A stretch of 64,000 nucleotides of DNA from Canna indica (GCA_034359265.1 CP136897.1:31545501-31609500); one strand, 5' to 3'. Counted from the first letter of the stretch, positions 20,958 through 34,819 are shown. Notes: generated by a model from the letters alone, not told the origin. Numbers and translations: made by a program.

Positions 20958-21325
20958 GTCGTGCACTTCTGATCGTCGGCTAATAAGGGTGAGCGTCCGA
21001 TGGATAGCTCGGGGTCATTTTCTTCGTCTCTTCGCGCGCCTTTTAGCGCCACGTGAAAAGCTGAAATCGGACAATAATGCACGGAGTTACGCCCGTTTTA
21101 AACGAAAAATAATAATTGAAATATTATTTTTCTTATTTATTTACAAATTTTAATTTTTCGGGTCGGTTGGTCGATCGAGCCGGCCGTAGAGGTTGCGGCG
21201 GGACCCGCGCGGGCGATCGACAGCCAAATTTTATGTCGACGACGTCGTCCGTCCTTAACGTTTGGTTAGAAAGATTGGTAAAAAAAATGATCTCGTCGTG
21301 CAATCAAATAGGTAGTAAAAAAAAA

Positions 21326-21442
21326 GGTGCAACACGAGGACTTCCCAGGGGGGCACCCATCCTAGTACTACTCTCGCCCAAGCACGCTTAACTTCGGAGT
21401 TCTGATGGGATCCGGTGCGTTAGTGCTGGTATGATCACACCC
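21326..21442 (-). rRNA. 5S rRNA: 5S copy 48
   Basis: 117 nt; A90C shared with copy 47, plus C6U. Confidence 0.91.
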
Positions 21443-21810
21443 GTCGTGCACTTCTGATCGTCGGCTAATAAGGGTGAGTGTCCGAGGGATAGCTCGGGGT
21501 CATTTTCTTCGTCTCTTCGCGCGCCTTTTAGCGCCACGTGAAAAGCTGAAATCGGACAATAATGCACGGAGTTACGCCCGTTTTAAACGAAAAATAATAA
21601 TTGAAATGTTATTTTTCTTATTTATTTACAAATTTTAATTTTTCGGGTCGGTTGGTCGATCAAGCCGGCCGTAGAGGTTGCGGCGGGCCCCGCGCGGGCG
21701 ATCGACATCCAAATTTTATGTCGACGACGTCGTCCGTCCTTAACGTTTGGTTAGAAAGATTGGTAAAAAAAATGATCTCATCGTGCAATCAAATAGGTAG
21801 TAAAAAAAAA

Positions 21811-21927
21811 GGTGCAACACGAGGACTTCCCAGGGGGTCACCCATCATAGTACTACTCTCGTCCAAGCACGCTTAACTTCGGAGTTCTGATGGGATCCGG
21901 TGCGTTAGTGCTAGTATGATCGCACCC
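21811..21927 (-). rRNA. 5S rRNA: 5S copy 49
   Basis: 117 nt; G81U, G66A, C15U. Confidence 0.9.
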
Positions 21928-22275
21928 GTCGTGCACTTCTGATCGTCGGCTAATAAGGGTGAGCGTCCGAGGGATAGCTCGGGGTCATTTTCTTCGTCTC
22001 TTCGCGCACCTTTTAGCGCCACGTGAAAAGCTGAAATCAGACAATAATGCACGGAGTTACGCCCGTTCTAAATGAAAAATAATAATTGAAATGTTATTTT
22101 TCTTATTTATTTACAAATTTTAATTTTTCGGGTCGGTTGGTGTTGCGGCGGGCCCCGCGCGGGCGATCGACAGCCAAATTTTATGTCGACGACGTCGTCC
22201 GTCCTTAACGTTTGGTTAGAAAGATTGGTAAAAAAAATGATCTCGTCGTGCAATCAAATAGGTAGTAAAAAAAAA

Positions 22276-22392
22276 GGTGCAACACGAGGACTTCCCAGGG
22301 GTTCACCCATCCTAGTACTACTCTCGCCCAAGCACGCTTAACTTCGGAGTTCTGATAGGATCCGGTGCGTTAGTGCTGGTATGATCGCACCC
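22276..22392 (-). rRNA. 5S rRNA: 5S copy 50
   Basis: 117 nt; C91A, C36U. Its spacer lacks a 20-bp stretch (the CGATCGAGCCGGCCG part) at about 22141, giving a 465-bp unit. Confidence 0.9.
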
Positions 22393-22760
22393 GTCGTGCA
22401 CTTCTGATCGTCGGCTAATAAGGGTGAGCGTCCGAGGGATAGCTCGGGGTCATTTTCTTCGTCTCTTCGCGCGCCTTTTAGCGCCACGTGAAAAGATGAA
22501 ATCGAACAATAATGCACGAAGTTACGCCCGTTTTAAACGAAAAATCATAATTGAAATGTTATTTTTCTTATTTATTTACAAATTTTAATTTTTCGGGTCG
22601 GTTGGTCGATCGAGCCGGCCGTAGAGGTTGCGGCTGGCCCCGCGCGGGCGATCGACAACCAAATTTTATGTCGACGACGTCGTCCGTCCTTAACGTTTGG
22701 TTAGAAAGATTGGTAAAAAAAATGATCTCGTCGTGCAATCAAATAGGTAGTAAAAAAAAA

Positions 22761-22877
22761 GGTGCAACACGAGGACTTCCCAGGGGGTCACCCATCCTAG
22801 TACTACTCTCGCCCAAGAACACTTAACTTCGGAGTTCTGATAGGATCCAGTGCGTTAGTGCTGGTATGATCGCACCC
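22761..22877 (-). rRNA. 5S rRNA: 5S copy 51
   Basis: 117 nt; G60U, C57U, C36U, C29U. Confidence 0.9.
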
Positions 22878-23245
22878 GTCGTGCACTTCTGATCGTCGGC
22901 TAATAAGGGTGAGCGTCCGAGGGATAGCTCGGGGTCATTTTCTTCGTCTCTTCGCGCGCCTTTTAGCGCCACGTGAAAACATGAAATCGGACAATAATGC
23001 ACAGAGTTACGCCCGTTTTAAACGAAAAATAATAATTGAAATGTTATTTTTCTTATTTATTTAAAATTTTTAATTTTTCGGGTCGGTTGGTCGATCGAGC
23101 CGGCCGTAGAGGTTGCGGCGGTCCCCGCGCGGCCGATCGACAGCCAAATCTTATGTCGACGACGTCGTCCGTCCTTAACGTTTGGTTAGAAAGATTGGTA
23201 AAAAAAATGATCTCGTCGTGCAATCAAATAGGTAGTAAAAACAAA

Positions 23246-23362
23246 GGTGCAACACGAGGACTTCCCAGGGGGTCACCCATCCTAGTACTACTCTCGCCCA
23301 AGCATGCTTAACTTCGTAGTTCTGATGGGATCCGGTGCGTTAGTGCTGGTATGATCGCACCC
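23246..23362 (-). rRNA. 5S rRNA: 5S copy 52
   Basis: 117 nt; G58A, C46A. T tract split by G (CCTTTGTTTTT in RNA sense). Confidence 0.9.
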
Positions 23363-23729
23363 ATCGTGCACTTCTGATCGTCGGCTAATAAAGGTGAGCG
23401 TCCGAGGGATAGCTCGGGGTCATTTTCTTCGTCTCTTCGCGCGCCTTTTAGCGCCACGTGAAAAGATGAAATCGGACAATAATGCACGAAATTACGCCCG
23501 TTTTAAACGAAAAATAATAATTGAAATATTATTTTTCTTATTTATTTACAAATTTTAATTTTTCGGGTCGGTTGGTCGATCGAGCCGGCCGTAGAGGTTG
23601 CGGCGGGCCCCGCGCGGGCGATCGAGAGCCAAATTTTATGTCGACGACGTCGTCCGACCTTAACGTTTGGTTAGAAAGATTGGTAAAAAAAATGATCTCG
23701 TCGTGCAACAAATAGGTAGTAAAAAAAAA

Positions 23730-23846
23730 GATGCAACACGAGGACTTCCCAAGGGGTCACCCATCCTACTACTACTCTCGCCCAAGCACGCTTAACTTCG
23801 GAGTTCTGATGGGATCCGATGCGTTAGGTCTGGTATGATCGCACCC
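23730..23846 (-). rRNA. 5S rRNA: 5S copy 53
   Basis: 117 nt; C116U, C95U, C78G, C28U and a rearranged GTTAGGTCTGG for GTTAGTGCTGG (RNA 16-20). Confidence 0.87.
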
Positions 23847-24214
23847 GTCGTGCACTTCTGATCTTCGGGTAATAAGGGTGAGCGTCCGAGGGATAGCTCG
23901 GGGTCATTTTCTTCGTCTCTTCGCGCGCCTTTTAGCGCCACGTGAAAAGCTGAAATCGGACAATAATGCACGGAGTTACGCCCGTTTTAAACGAAAAATA
24001 ATAATTGAAATGTTATTTTTCTTATTTATTTACAAATTTTAATTTTTCGGGTCGGTTGGTCGATAGAGCCGGACGTAGAGGTTGCGGCGGCCCCGCGCGG
24101 GCGATCGACAGCCAAATTTTTTGTCGACGACGTCATTCGTCCTTAACGTTTGGTTAGAAAGATTGATAAAAAAAATGATCTCGTCGTGCAATGAAATAAG
24201 TAGTAAAAAAAAAA

Positions 24215-24331
24215 GGTGCAACACGAGGACTTCCCAGGGGGTCACCCAGCCTTGTACTACTCTCGCCCAAGCACGCTTAACTTCGGAGTTCTGATGGGAT
24301 CCGGTGCGTTAGTGCTGGTATGATCGCACCC
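24215..24331 (-). rRNA. 5S rRNA: 5S copy 54
   Basis: 117 nt; A83C, U79A. Confidence 0.9.
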
Positions 24332-24698
24332 GTCGTGCACTTCTGATCATCGGCTAATAATGGTGAGCGTCCGAGGGATAGCTCGGGGTCATTTTCTTCG
24401 TCTCTTCGCGCGCCTTTTAGCGCCACGTGAAAAGATGAAATCGGACAATAATGCACGGAGTTAAGCCCGTTTTAAACGAAAAATAATAATTGAAATGTTA
24501 TTTTTCTTATTTATTTACAGATTTTAATTTTTCGGGTCGGTTGGTCGATAGAGCCGGCCGTAGAGGTTGCGGCGGCCCCGCGCGGGCGATCGACAGCCAA
24601 ATTTTTTGTCGACGACGTCATTCGTCCTTAACGTTTGGTTAGAAAGATTGGTAAAAAAAATGATCTCGTCGTGCAATGAAATAAGTAGTAAAAAAAAA

Positions 24699-24815
24699 GG
24701 TGCAACACGAGGACTTCCCAGGGGGTCACCCACCCTAGTACTACTCTCGCCCAAGCACGCTTAACTTTGGAGTTCTGATGGGATCCGGTGCGTTAGTGCT
24801 GGTATGATCGCTCCC
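24699..24815 (-). rRNA. 5S rRNA: 5S copy 55
   Basis: 117 nt; A83G, G48A, U4A. Confidence 0.89.
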
Positions 24816-25180
24816 GTCGTGCACTTCTGATCGTCGGCTAATAACTGTGAGCGTCCGAGGGATAGCTCGGGGTCATTTTCTTCGTCTCTTCGCGCCTTTT
24901 AGCGCCACGTGAAAAGCTGAAATCGGACAATAATGCACGGAGTTACGCCCGTTTTAAACGAAAAATAATAATTGAAAAGTTATTTTTCTTATTTATTTAA
25001 AAAATTTAATTTTTCGGGTCGGTTGGTCGATCGAGCCGGCCGTAGAGGTTGTGGCGGGCCCCGCGCGGGCGATCGACAGCCAAATCTTATGTCGACGACG
25101 TCGTCCGTCCTTAACGTTTGGTTAGAAAGATTGGTAAAAAAAATGATCTCGTCGTGCAATCAAATAGGTAGTAAAAAAAA

Positions 25181-25297
25181 GGTGCAACACAAGGACTTCC
25201 CAGGGGGTCACCCTACCTAGTACTACTGTCGCCCAAGCACGCTTAACTTCGGAGTTCTGATGGGATCCGGTGCGTTAGTGCTGGTATGGTCGCACCC
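25181..25297 (-). rRNA. 5S rRNA: 5S copy 56
   Basis: 117 nt; C107U, U84A, A83U, G70C, U9C. Confidence 0.89.
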
Positions 25298-25664
25298 ATC
25301 GTACACTTCTGATCGTCGGCTAATAAAGGTGAGCGTCCGAGGGATAGCTCGGGGTCATTTTCTTCGTCTCTTCGCGCGCCTTTTAGCGCCACGTGAAAAG
25401 ATGAAATCGGACAATAATGCACGAAATTACGCCCGTTTTAAACGAAAAATAATAATTGAAATGTTATTTTTCTTATTTATTTAAAAATTTTAATTTTTCG
25501 GGTCGGTAGGTCGATCGAGCCGGCCGTAGAGGTTGCGGCGGGCCACGCGTGGGCGATCGACAGCCAAATTTTATGTCGACGACGTCGTCCGTCCTTAACG
25601 TTTGGTTAGAAAGATTGGTAAAAAAAATGATCTCGTCGTGCAATCAAATAGGTAGTAAAAAAAA

Positions 25665-25781
25665 GGTGCAACACAAGGACTTCCCAGGGGGTCACCCTTC
25701 CTAGTACTACTGTCGCCCAAGCACGCTTAACTTCGGAGTTCTGATGGGATCCGGTGCATTAGTGCTGGTATGATCGCACCC
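25665..25781 (-). rRNA. 5S rRNA: 5S copy 57
   Basis: 117 nt; C107U, U84A, G70C, C24U. Confidence 0.9.
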
Positions 25782-26148
25782 ATCGTGCACTTCTGATCGT
25801 CGGCTAATAAGGGTGAGCGTCCGAGGGATAGCTCGGGGTCATTTTCTTCATCTCTTCGCGCGCCTTTTAGCGCCACGTGAAAAGAAGAAATCGGACAATA
25901 ATGCACGAAGTTACGCCCGTTTTAAACGAAAAATAATAATTGAAATGTTATTTTTCCTATTTATTTACAAATTTTAATTTTTCGAGTCGGTTGGTCGATC
26001 GAGCCGGCCGAAGAGGTTGCGGCGGGCCCCGCGCGGGCGATCGAGAGCCAAATTTTATGTCGACGACGTCGTCCGTCCTTAACGTTTGGTTAGAAAGATT
26101 GGTAAAAAAAATGATCTCGTCGTGCAACAAATAGGTAGTAAAAAAAAA

Positions 26149-26265
26149 GATGCAACACGAGGACTTCCCAGGGGGTCACCCATCCTAGTACTACTCTCGC
26201 CCAAGCATGCTTAACTTCGGAGTTCTGATGGGATCCGGTGCGTTAGTGCCGGTATGATCGCACCC
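26149..26265 (-). rRNA. 5S rRNA: 5S copy 58
   Basis: 117 nt; C116U, G58A, A16G. C116U plus G58A recurs in copies 63 and 71. Confidence 0.9.
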
Positions 26266-26632
26266 GTCGTGCACTTCTGATCGTCGGCTAATAAGGGTGA
26301 GCGTCCGAGGGATAGCTCGGGGTCATTTTCTTCGTCTCTTCGCGTGCCTTTTAGCGCCATGCGAAAAGCTGAAATCGGACAATAATGCACGGAGTTACGC
26401 CCGTTTTAAACGAAAAATAATAATTGAAATGTTATTTTTCTTATTTATTTACAAATTTTAATTTTTCGGGTCGGTTGGTCGATCGAGCCGGCCGTAGAGG
26501 TTGCGGCGGGCCCCGCGCGGGCGATCGACAGCCAAATTTTATGTCGACGACGTCGTCCGACCTTAATGTTTGGTTAGAAAGATTGGTAAAAAAATGATCT
26601 CGTCGTGCAATCAAATAGGTAGTAAAAAAAAA

Positions 26633-26749
26633 GGTGCAACACGAGGACTTCCCAGGGGGTCACCCATCCTTGTACTACTCTCGCCCAAGCATGCTTAACT
26701 TCGGAGTTCTGATGGGATCCGGTGCGTTAGTGCTGGAATGATCGCACCC
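26633..26749 (-). rRNA. 5S rRNA: 5S copy 59
   Basis: 117 nt; U79A, G58A, A13U. The same trio is in copies 64 and 72. Confidence 0.9.
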
Positions 26750-27118
26750 GTCATGCACTTCTGATCGTCGGCTAATAAGGGTGAGCGTCCGAGGGATAGA
26801 TCGGGGTCATTTTCTTCGTCTCTTCGCGCGCCTTTTAGCGCCACGTGAAAAGTTGAAATCGGACAATAATGCACGAAATTACGCCCGTTTTAAACGAAAA
26901 ATAATAATTGAAATGTTATTTTTCTTATTTATTTACAAATTTTAATTTTTCGGGTCGGTTGGTCGATTGAGCCGGCCGTAGAGGTTGCGGCGGGCCCCGC
27001 GCGGGCGATCGACAGCCAAATTTTATGTCGACGACGTCGTCCGTCCTTAACGTTTGGTTAGAAAGATTGGTCAAAAAAAATGATCTCGTCGTGCAATCAA
27101 ATAGGTAGTAAAAAAAAA

Positions 27119-27235
27119 GGTGCAACACGAGGACTTCCCAGGGGGTCACCCTCCCTAGTACTACTGTCGCCCAAGCACGCTTAACTTCGGAGTTCTGATG
27201 GGATCCGGTGCGCTAGTGCTGGTATGATCGCACCC
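27119..27235 (-). rRNA. 5S rRNA: 5S copy 60
   Basis: 117 nt; U84A, A83G, G70C, A23G. Confidence 0.9.
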
Positions 27236-27605
27236 ATCGTGCACTTCTGATCGTCGGCTAATAAGGGTGAGCGTCCGAGGGATAGCTCGGGGTCATTTTC
27301 TTCATCTCTTCGCGCGCCTTTTAGCGCCACGTGAAAAGATGAAATCGGACAATAATGCACGAAGTTATGCCCGTTTTAAACGAAAAATAATAATTGAAAT
27401 GTTATTTTTCTTATTTATTTACAAATTTTAATTTTTCGAGTCGGTTGGTCGATCGAGCCGGCCGAAGAGGTTGCGGCGGGCCCCGCGCGGGCGATCGAGA
27501 GCCAAATTTTATGTCGACGACGTCGTTCGTCCTTAACATTTGGTTAGAAAAGATTGGTAAAAAAAATGATCTCATCGTGCAATCAAATAGGTAGTAAAAA
27601 AAAAA

Positions 27606-27722
27606 GGTGCAACACGAGGACTTCCCAAGGGGTCACCCATACTAGTACTACTCTCGCCCAAGCACGCTTAACTTCGGAGTTCTGATGGGATCCGATGCAT
27701 TAGTGCTGGTATGATCGCACCC
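27606..27722 (-). rRNA. 5S rRNA: 5S copy 61
   Basis: 117 nt; C95U, G82U, C28U, C24U. Confidence 0.9.
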
Positions 27723-28090
27723 ATCGTGTACTTCTGATCGTCGGCTAATAAGGGTGAGCGTCCGAGGGATAGCTCGTGTTCATTTTCTTCGTCTCTTCGT
27801 GCGCATTTTAGCGCCACGTGAAAAGCTGAAATCGGACAATAATGCACGGAGTTACGCCCGTTTTAAACGAAAAATTATAATTGAAATGTTATTTTTCTTA
27901 TTTATTTACAAATTTTAATTTTTCGGGTCGGTTGGTCGATCTAGCCGGCCGTAGAGGTTGCGGCGGGCCCCGCTCGGGCGATCGACAGCCAAATTTTATG
28001 TCGACGACGTCGTCCGTCCTTAACGTTTGGTTAGAAAGATTGGTAAAAAAAATGATCTCGTCGTGCAATCAAATAGGTAGTAAAAAAAAA

Positions 28091-28207
28091 GGTGCAACAC
28101 GAGGACTTCCCAGGGGGTCACCCTTCCTAGTACGACTGTCACCCAAGCACGCTTAACTTGGGAGTTCTGATGGGATCCGGTGCGTTAGTGCTGGTATGAT
28201 CGCACCC
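28091..28207 (-). rRNA. 5S rRNA: 5S copy 62
   Basis: 117 nt; U84A, A74C, G70C, C67U, G48C. Confidence 0.89.
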
Positions 28208-28574
28208 GTCGTGCACTTCTGATCATCGGCTAATAAGGGTGAGCGTCCGAGGGATAGCTCGGGGTCATTTTCTTCATCTCTTCGCGCGCCTTTTAGCGCC
28301 ACGTGAAAAGATGAAATCGGACAATAATGCACGAAGTTACGCCCGTTTTAAACGAAAAATAATAATTGAAATGTTATTTTTCTTATTTATTTACAAATTT
28401 TAATTTTTCGAGTCGGTTGGTCGATCGAGCCGGCCGAAGAGGTTGCGGCGGGCCCCGCGCGGGCGATCGGGAGCCAAATTTTATGTCGATGACGTCGTCC
28501 GTCCTTAACGTTTGGTTAGAAAGATTGGTAAAAAAAATGATCTCGTCGTGCAACAAATAGGTAGTAAAAAAAAA

Positions 28575-28691
28575 GATGCAACACGAGGACTTCCCAGGGG
28601 GTCACCCATCCTAGTACTACTCTCGCCCAAGCATGCTTAACTTCGGAGTTCTGATGGGATCCGGTGCGTTAGTGCTGGTATGATCGCACCC
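28575..28691 (-). rRNA. 5S rRNA: 5S copy 63
   Basis: 117 nt; C116U, G58A. Part of the block repeated 3880 bp later. Confidence 0.91.
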
Positions 28692-29058
28692 GTCATGCAC
28701 TTCTGATCGTCGGCTAATAAGGGTGAGCGTCCGAGGGATAGCTCGGGGTCATTTTCTTCGTCTCTTCGCGTGCCTTTTAGCGCCACGCGAAAAGCTGAAA
28801 TCGGACAATAATGCACGTAGTTACGCCCGTTTTAAACGAAAAATAATAATTGAAATGTTATTTTTCTTATTTATTTAAAAATTTTAATTTTTCGGGTCGG
28901 TTGGTCGATCGAGCCGGCCGTAGAGGTTGCGGCGGGCCCCGCGCGGGCGATCGACAGCCAAATTTTATGTCGACGACGTCGTCCGACCTTAATGTTTGGT
29001 TAGAAAGATTGGTAAAAAAATGATCTCGTCGTGCAATCAAATAGGTAGTAAAAAAAAA

Positions 29059-29175
29059 GGTGCAACACGAGGACTTCCCAGGGGGTCACCCATCCTTGTA
29101 CTACTCTCGCCCAAGCATGCTTAACTTCGGATTTCTGATGGGATCCGGTGCGTTAGTGCTGGAATGATCGCACCC
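29059..29175 (-). rRNA. 5S rRNA: 5S copy 64
   Basis: 117 nt; U79A, G58A, C44A, A13U. Confidence 0.9.
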
Positions 29176-29543
29176 GTCATGCACTTCTGATCGTCGGCTA
29201 ATAAGGGTGAGCGTCCGGGGGATAGCTCGGGGTCATTTTCTTCGTCTCTTCGCGCGCCTTTTAGCGCCACATGAAAAGTTGAAATCGGACAATAATGCAC
29301 GGAGTTACGCCCGTTTTAAACGAAAAATAATAATTGAAATGTTATTTTTCTTATTTATTTACAAATTTTAATTTTTCGGGTCGGTTGGTCGATCGAGCCG
29401 GCCGTAGAGGTTGCGGCGGGCCCCGCGCGGGCGATCGACAGCCAAATTTTATGTCGACGACGTCGTCCGTCCTTAACGTTTGGTTAGAAAGATTGGTAAA
29501 AAAAATTATCTCGTCGTGCAATCAAATAGGTAGTAAAAAAAAA

Positions 29544-29660
29544 GGTGCAACACGAGGACTTCCCAGGGGGTCACCCATACTAGTACTACTCTCGCCCAAG
29601 CACGCTTAACTTCGGAGTTCTGATGGGATCCGGTGCGTTAGTGCTGGTATGATCACACCC
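29544..29660 (-). rRNA. 5S rRNA: 5S copy 65
   Basis: 117 nt; G82U, C6U. Confidence 0.91.
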
Positions 29661-30028
29661 ATCTTGCACTTCTGACCGTCGCCTAATAAGGGTGAGCGTC
29701 CGAGGGATAGCTCGTGTTCATTTTCTTCGTCTCTTCGCGCGCATTTTAGCGCCACGTGAAAAGCTGAAATCGGACAATAATGCACGGAGTTACGCCCGTT
29801 TTAAACGAAAAATAATAATTGAAATGTTATTTTTCTTATTTATTTACAAATTTTAATTTTTCGGGTCGGTTGGTCGATCGAGCCGGCCGTAGAGGTTGCG
29901 GCGGGCCCCACTCGGGCGATCGACAGCCAAATTTTATGTCGACGACGTCGTCCGTCCTTAACATTTGGTTAGAAAGATTGGTAAAAAAAATGATCTCGTC
30001 GTGCAATCAAATAGGTAGTAAAAAAAAA

Positions 30029-30145
30029 GGTGCAACACGAGGACTTCCCAGGGGGTCACCCTTCCTAGTACGACTGTCGCCCAAGCACGCTTAACTTCGG
30101 AGTTCTGATGGGATCCGGTGCGTTAGTGCTGGTATGATCGCACCC
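30029..30145 (-). rRNA. 5S rRNA: 5S copy 66
   Basis: 117 nt; U84A, A74C, G70C, as in copies 62 and 68. Confidence 0.91.
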
Positions 30146-30513
30146 GTCGTGCACTTCTGATCGTCGGCTAATAAGGGTGAGCGTCCGAGGGATAGCTCGG
30201 GGTCATTTTCTTCATCTCTTCGCGCGCCTTTTAGCGCCACGTGAAAAGATGAAATCGGACAATAATGCACGAAGTTACGCCCGTTTTAAACGAAAAATAA
30301 TAATTGAAATGTTATTTTTCTTATTTATTTACAAATTTTAATTTTTCGAGTCGGTTGGTCGATCGAGCTGGCTGAAGAGGTTGCGGCGGGCCCCGCGCGG
30401 GCGATCGACAGCCAAATCTTATGTCGACGACGTCGTCCGTCCTTAACGTTTGGTTAGAAAGATTGGTAAAAAAAATGATCTCGTCGTGCAATCAAATAGG
30501 TAGTAAAAAAAAA

Positions 30514-30632
30514 AGTGCAACACGAGGACTTCCCAGGGGGTCACCCATCCTAGTACTACTCTGTCGCCCAAGCACGCTTAACTTCGGAGTTTTGATGGGA
30601 TCCGGTGCATTAGTGCTGGTATGATCACACCC
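30514..30632 (-). pseudogene. 5S rRNA: 5S copy 67, 2-nt insertion
   Basis: 119 nt; CTACTCTGTCGCCC on the + strand has two extra bases in the IE region, as if the CTCTCGCC and CTGTCGCC variants were joined. Also C117U, G41A, C24U, C6U. Confidence 0.65.
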
Positions 30633-31000
30633 ATCATGCACTTCTGATCGTCGGCTAATAAGGGTGAGCGTCCGAGGGATAGCTCGTGTTCATTTTCTTC
30701 GTCTCTTCGCGCGCATTTTAGCGCCACGTGAAAAGCTGAAATCGGACAATAATGCACGGAGTTACGCCCGTTTTAAACGAAAAATAATAATTGAAATGTT
30801 ATTTTTCTTATTTATTTACAAATTTTAATTTTTCGGGTCGGTTGGTCGATCGAGCCGGCCGTAGAGGTTGCGGCGGGCCCCGCTCGGGCGATCGACAGCC
30901 AAATTTTATGTCGACGACGTCGTCCGTCCTTAACGTTTGGTTAGAAAGATTGGTAAAAAAAATGATCTCGTCGTGCAATCAAATAGGTAGTAAAAAAAAA

Positions 31001-31117
31001 GGTGCAACACGAGGACTTCCCACGGGGTCACCCTTCCTAGTACGACTGTCGCCCAAGCACGCTTAACTTCGGAGTTCTGATGGGATCCGGTGCGTTAGTG
31101 CTGGTATGATCGCACCC
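31001..31117 (-). rRNA. 5S rRNA: 5S copy 68
   Basis: 117 nt; C95G, U84A, A74C, G70C. Confidence 0.9.
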
Positions 31118-31485
31118 GTCGTGCACTTCTGATCGTCGGCTAATAAGGGTGAGCGTCCGAGGGATAGCTCGGGGTCATTTTCTTCATTTCTTCGCGCGCC
31201 TTTTAGCGCCACGTGAAAAGATGAAATCGGACAATAATGCACGAAGTTACGCCCGTTTTAAACGAAAAATAATAATTGAAATGTTATTTTTCTTATTTAT
31301 TTACAAATTTTAATTTTTCGAGTCGGTTGGTCGATCGAGCTGGCCGAAGAGGTTGCGGCGGGCCCCGCGTGGGCGATCGACAGCCAAATCTTATGTCGAC
31401 GACGTCGTCCGTCCTTAACGTTTGGTTAGAAAGATTGGTAAAAAAAATGATCTCGTCGTGCAATCAAATAGGTAGTAAAAAAAAA

Positions 31486-31602
31486 AGTGCAACACGAGGA
31501 CTTCCCAGGGGGTCACCCATCCTAGTACTACTCTCGCCCAAGCACGCTTAACTTCGGAGTTTTGATGGGATCCGGTGCGTTAGTGCTGGTATGATCGCAC
31601 CC
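31486..31602 (-). rRNA. 5S rRNA: 5S copy 69
   Basis: 117 nt; C117U, G41A. Confidence 0.91.
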
Positions 31603-31970
31603 ATCGTGCACTTCTGATCGTCGGCTAATAAAGGTGAGCGTCCGAGGGATAGCTCGGGGTCATTTTCTTCGTCTCTTCGCGCGCCTTTTAGCGCCACGTG
31701 AAAAGATGAAATCGGACAATAATGCACGAAATTACGCCCGTTTTAAACGAAAAATAATAATTGAAATGTTATTTTTCTTATTTATTTACAAATTTTAATT
31801 TTTCGGGTCAGTTGGTCGATCGAGCCGGCCGTAGAGTTTGCGGCGGGTCCCGCGCGGGCGATCGACAACCAAATTTTCTGTCGACGACGTCGTCCGTCCT
31901 TAACGTTTGGTTAGAAAGATTGGTAAAAAAAATGATCTCGTCGTGCAATCAAATAGGTAGTAAAAAAAAA

Positions 31971-32087
31971 GGTGCAACACGAGGACTTCCCAGGGGGTCA
32001 CCCTTCCTAGTACTACTGTCGCCCAAGCACGCTTAACTGCGGAGTTCTGATGGGATCCGGTGCGTTAGTGCTGGTATGATCGCACCC
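31971..32087 (-). rRNA. 5S rRNA: 5S copy 70
   Basis: 117 nt; U84A, G70C, A49C. Confidence 0.9.
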
Positions 32088-32454
32088 ATCGTGCACTTTT
32101 GATCGTCGGCTAATAAGGGTGAGCGTCCGAGGGATAGCTCGGGGTCATTTTCTTCATCTCTTCGCGCGCCTTTGAGCTCCACATGAAAAGATGAAATCGG
32201 ACAATAATGCACGAAGTTACGCCCGTTTTAAACGAAAAATAATAATTGAAATGTTATTTTGCTTATTTATTTACAAATTTTAATTTTTCGAGTCGGTTGG
32301 TCGATCGAGCCGGCCGAAGAGGTTGCGGCGGGCCCCGCGCGGGCGATCGAGAGCCAAATTTTATGTCGACGACGTCGTCCGTCCTTAACGTTTGGTTAGA
32401 AAGATTGGTAAAAAAAATGATCTCGTCGTGCAACAAATAGGTAGTAAAAAAAAA

Positions 32455-32571
32455 GATGCAACACGAGGACTTCCCAGGGGGTCACCCATCCTAGTACTAC
32501 TCTCGCCCAAGCATGCTTAACTTCGGAGTTCTGATGGGATCCGGTGCGTTAGTGCTGGTATGATCGCACCC
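32455..32571 (-). rRNA. 5S rRNA: 5S copy 71
   Basis: 117 nt; C116U, G58A. Counterpart of copy 63. Confidence 0.91.
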
Positions 32572-32938
32572 GTCATGCACTTCTGATCGTCGGCTAATAA
32601 GGGTGAGCGTCCGAGGGATAGCTCGGGGTCATTTTCTTCGTCTCTTCGCGTGCCTTTTAGCGCCACGCGAAAAGCTGAAATCGGACAATAATGCACGTAG
32701 TTACGCCCTTTTTAAACGAAAAATAATAATTGAAATGTTATTTTTCTTATTTATTTAAAAATTTTAATTTTTCGGGTCGGTTGGTCGATCGAGCCGGCCG
32801 TAGAGGTTGCGGCGGGCACCGCGCGGGCGATCGACAGCCAAATTTTATGTCGACGACGTCGTCCGACCTTAATGTTTGGTTAGAAAGATTGGTAAAAAAA
32901 TGATCTCGTCGTGCAATCAAATAGGTAGTAAAAAAAAA

Positions 32939-33055
32939 GGTGCAACACGAGGACTTCCCAGGGGGTCACCCATCCTTGTACTACTCTCGCCCAAGCATGC
33001 TTAACTTCGGAGTTCTGATGGGATCCGGTGCGTTAGTGCTGGAATGATCGCACCC
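32939..33055 (-). rRNA. 5S rRNA: 5S copy 72
   Basis: 117 nt; U79A, G58A, A13U. Counterpart of copy 64. Confidence 0.91.
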
Positions 33056-33423
33056 GTCATGCACTTCTGATCGTCGGCTAATAAGGGTGAGCGTCCGAGG
33101 GATAGCTCGGGGTCATTTTCTTCATCTCTTCGCGCGCCTTTTAGCGCCACGTGAAAAGTTGAAATCGGACAATAATGCACGGAGTTACGCCCGTTTTAAA
33201 CGAAAAATAATAATTGAAATGTTATTTTTCTTATTTATTTACAAATTTTAATTTTTCGGGTCGGTTGGTCGATCGAGCCGGCCGTAGAGGTTGCGGCGGG
33301 CCCCGCGCGGGCGATCGACAGCCAAATTTTATGTCGACGACGTCGTCCGTCCTTAACGTTTGGTTAGAAAGATTGGTAAAAAAAATGATCTCGTCGTGCA
33401 ATCAAATAGGTAGTAAAAAAAAA

Positions 33424-34334
<911 letters not shown>

Positions 34335-34702
34335 GTCATGCACTTCTGATCGTCGGCTAACAAGGGTGAGCGTCCGAGGGATAGCTCGGGGTCATTTTTT
34401 TCATCTCTTCGCGCGCCTTTTAGCGCCACGTGAAAAGCTGAAATCGGACAATAATGCATGGAGTTAAGCCCATTTTAAACGAAAAATAATAATTGAAATG
34501 TTATTTTTCTTATTTATTTACAAATTTTAATTTTTCGGGTCGGTTGGTCGATCGAGCCGGCCGTAGAGGTTGAGGCGGGCCCCGCGCGGGCGATCGACAA
34601 CCAAATTTTATGTCGACGACGTCGTTCGTCCTTAACATTTGGTTAGAAAGATTGGTAAAAAAAATGATCTCATCGTGCAATCAAATAGGTAGTAAAAAAA
34701 AA

Positions 34703-34819
34703 GGTGCAACACGAGGACTTCCCAGGGGGTTACCCATCCTAGTACTACTCTCGCCCAAGCACGCTTAACTTCGGAGTTCTATTGGGATCCGGTGCGTTAG
34801 TGCTGGTATGATCGCACCC
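34703..34819 (-). rRNA. 5S rRNA: 5S copy 75
   Basis: 117 nt; G89A, C39U, U38A. Confidence 0.9.
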
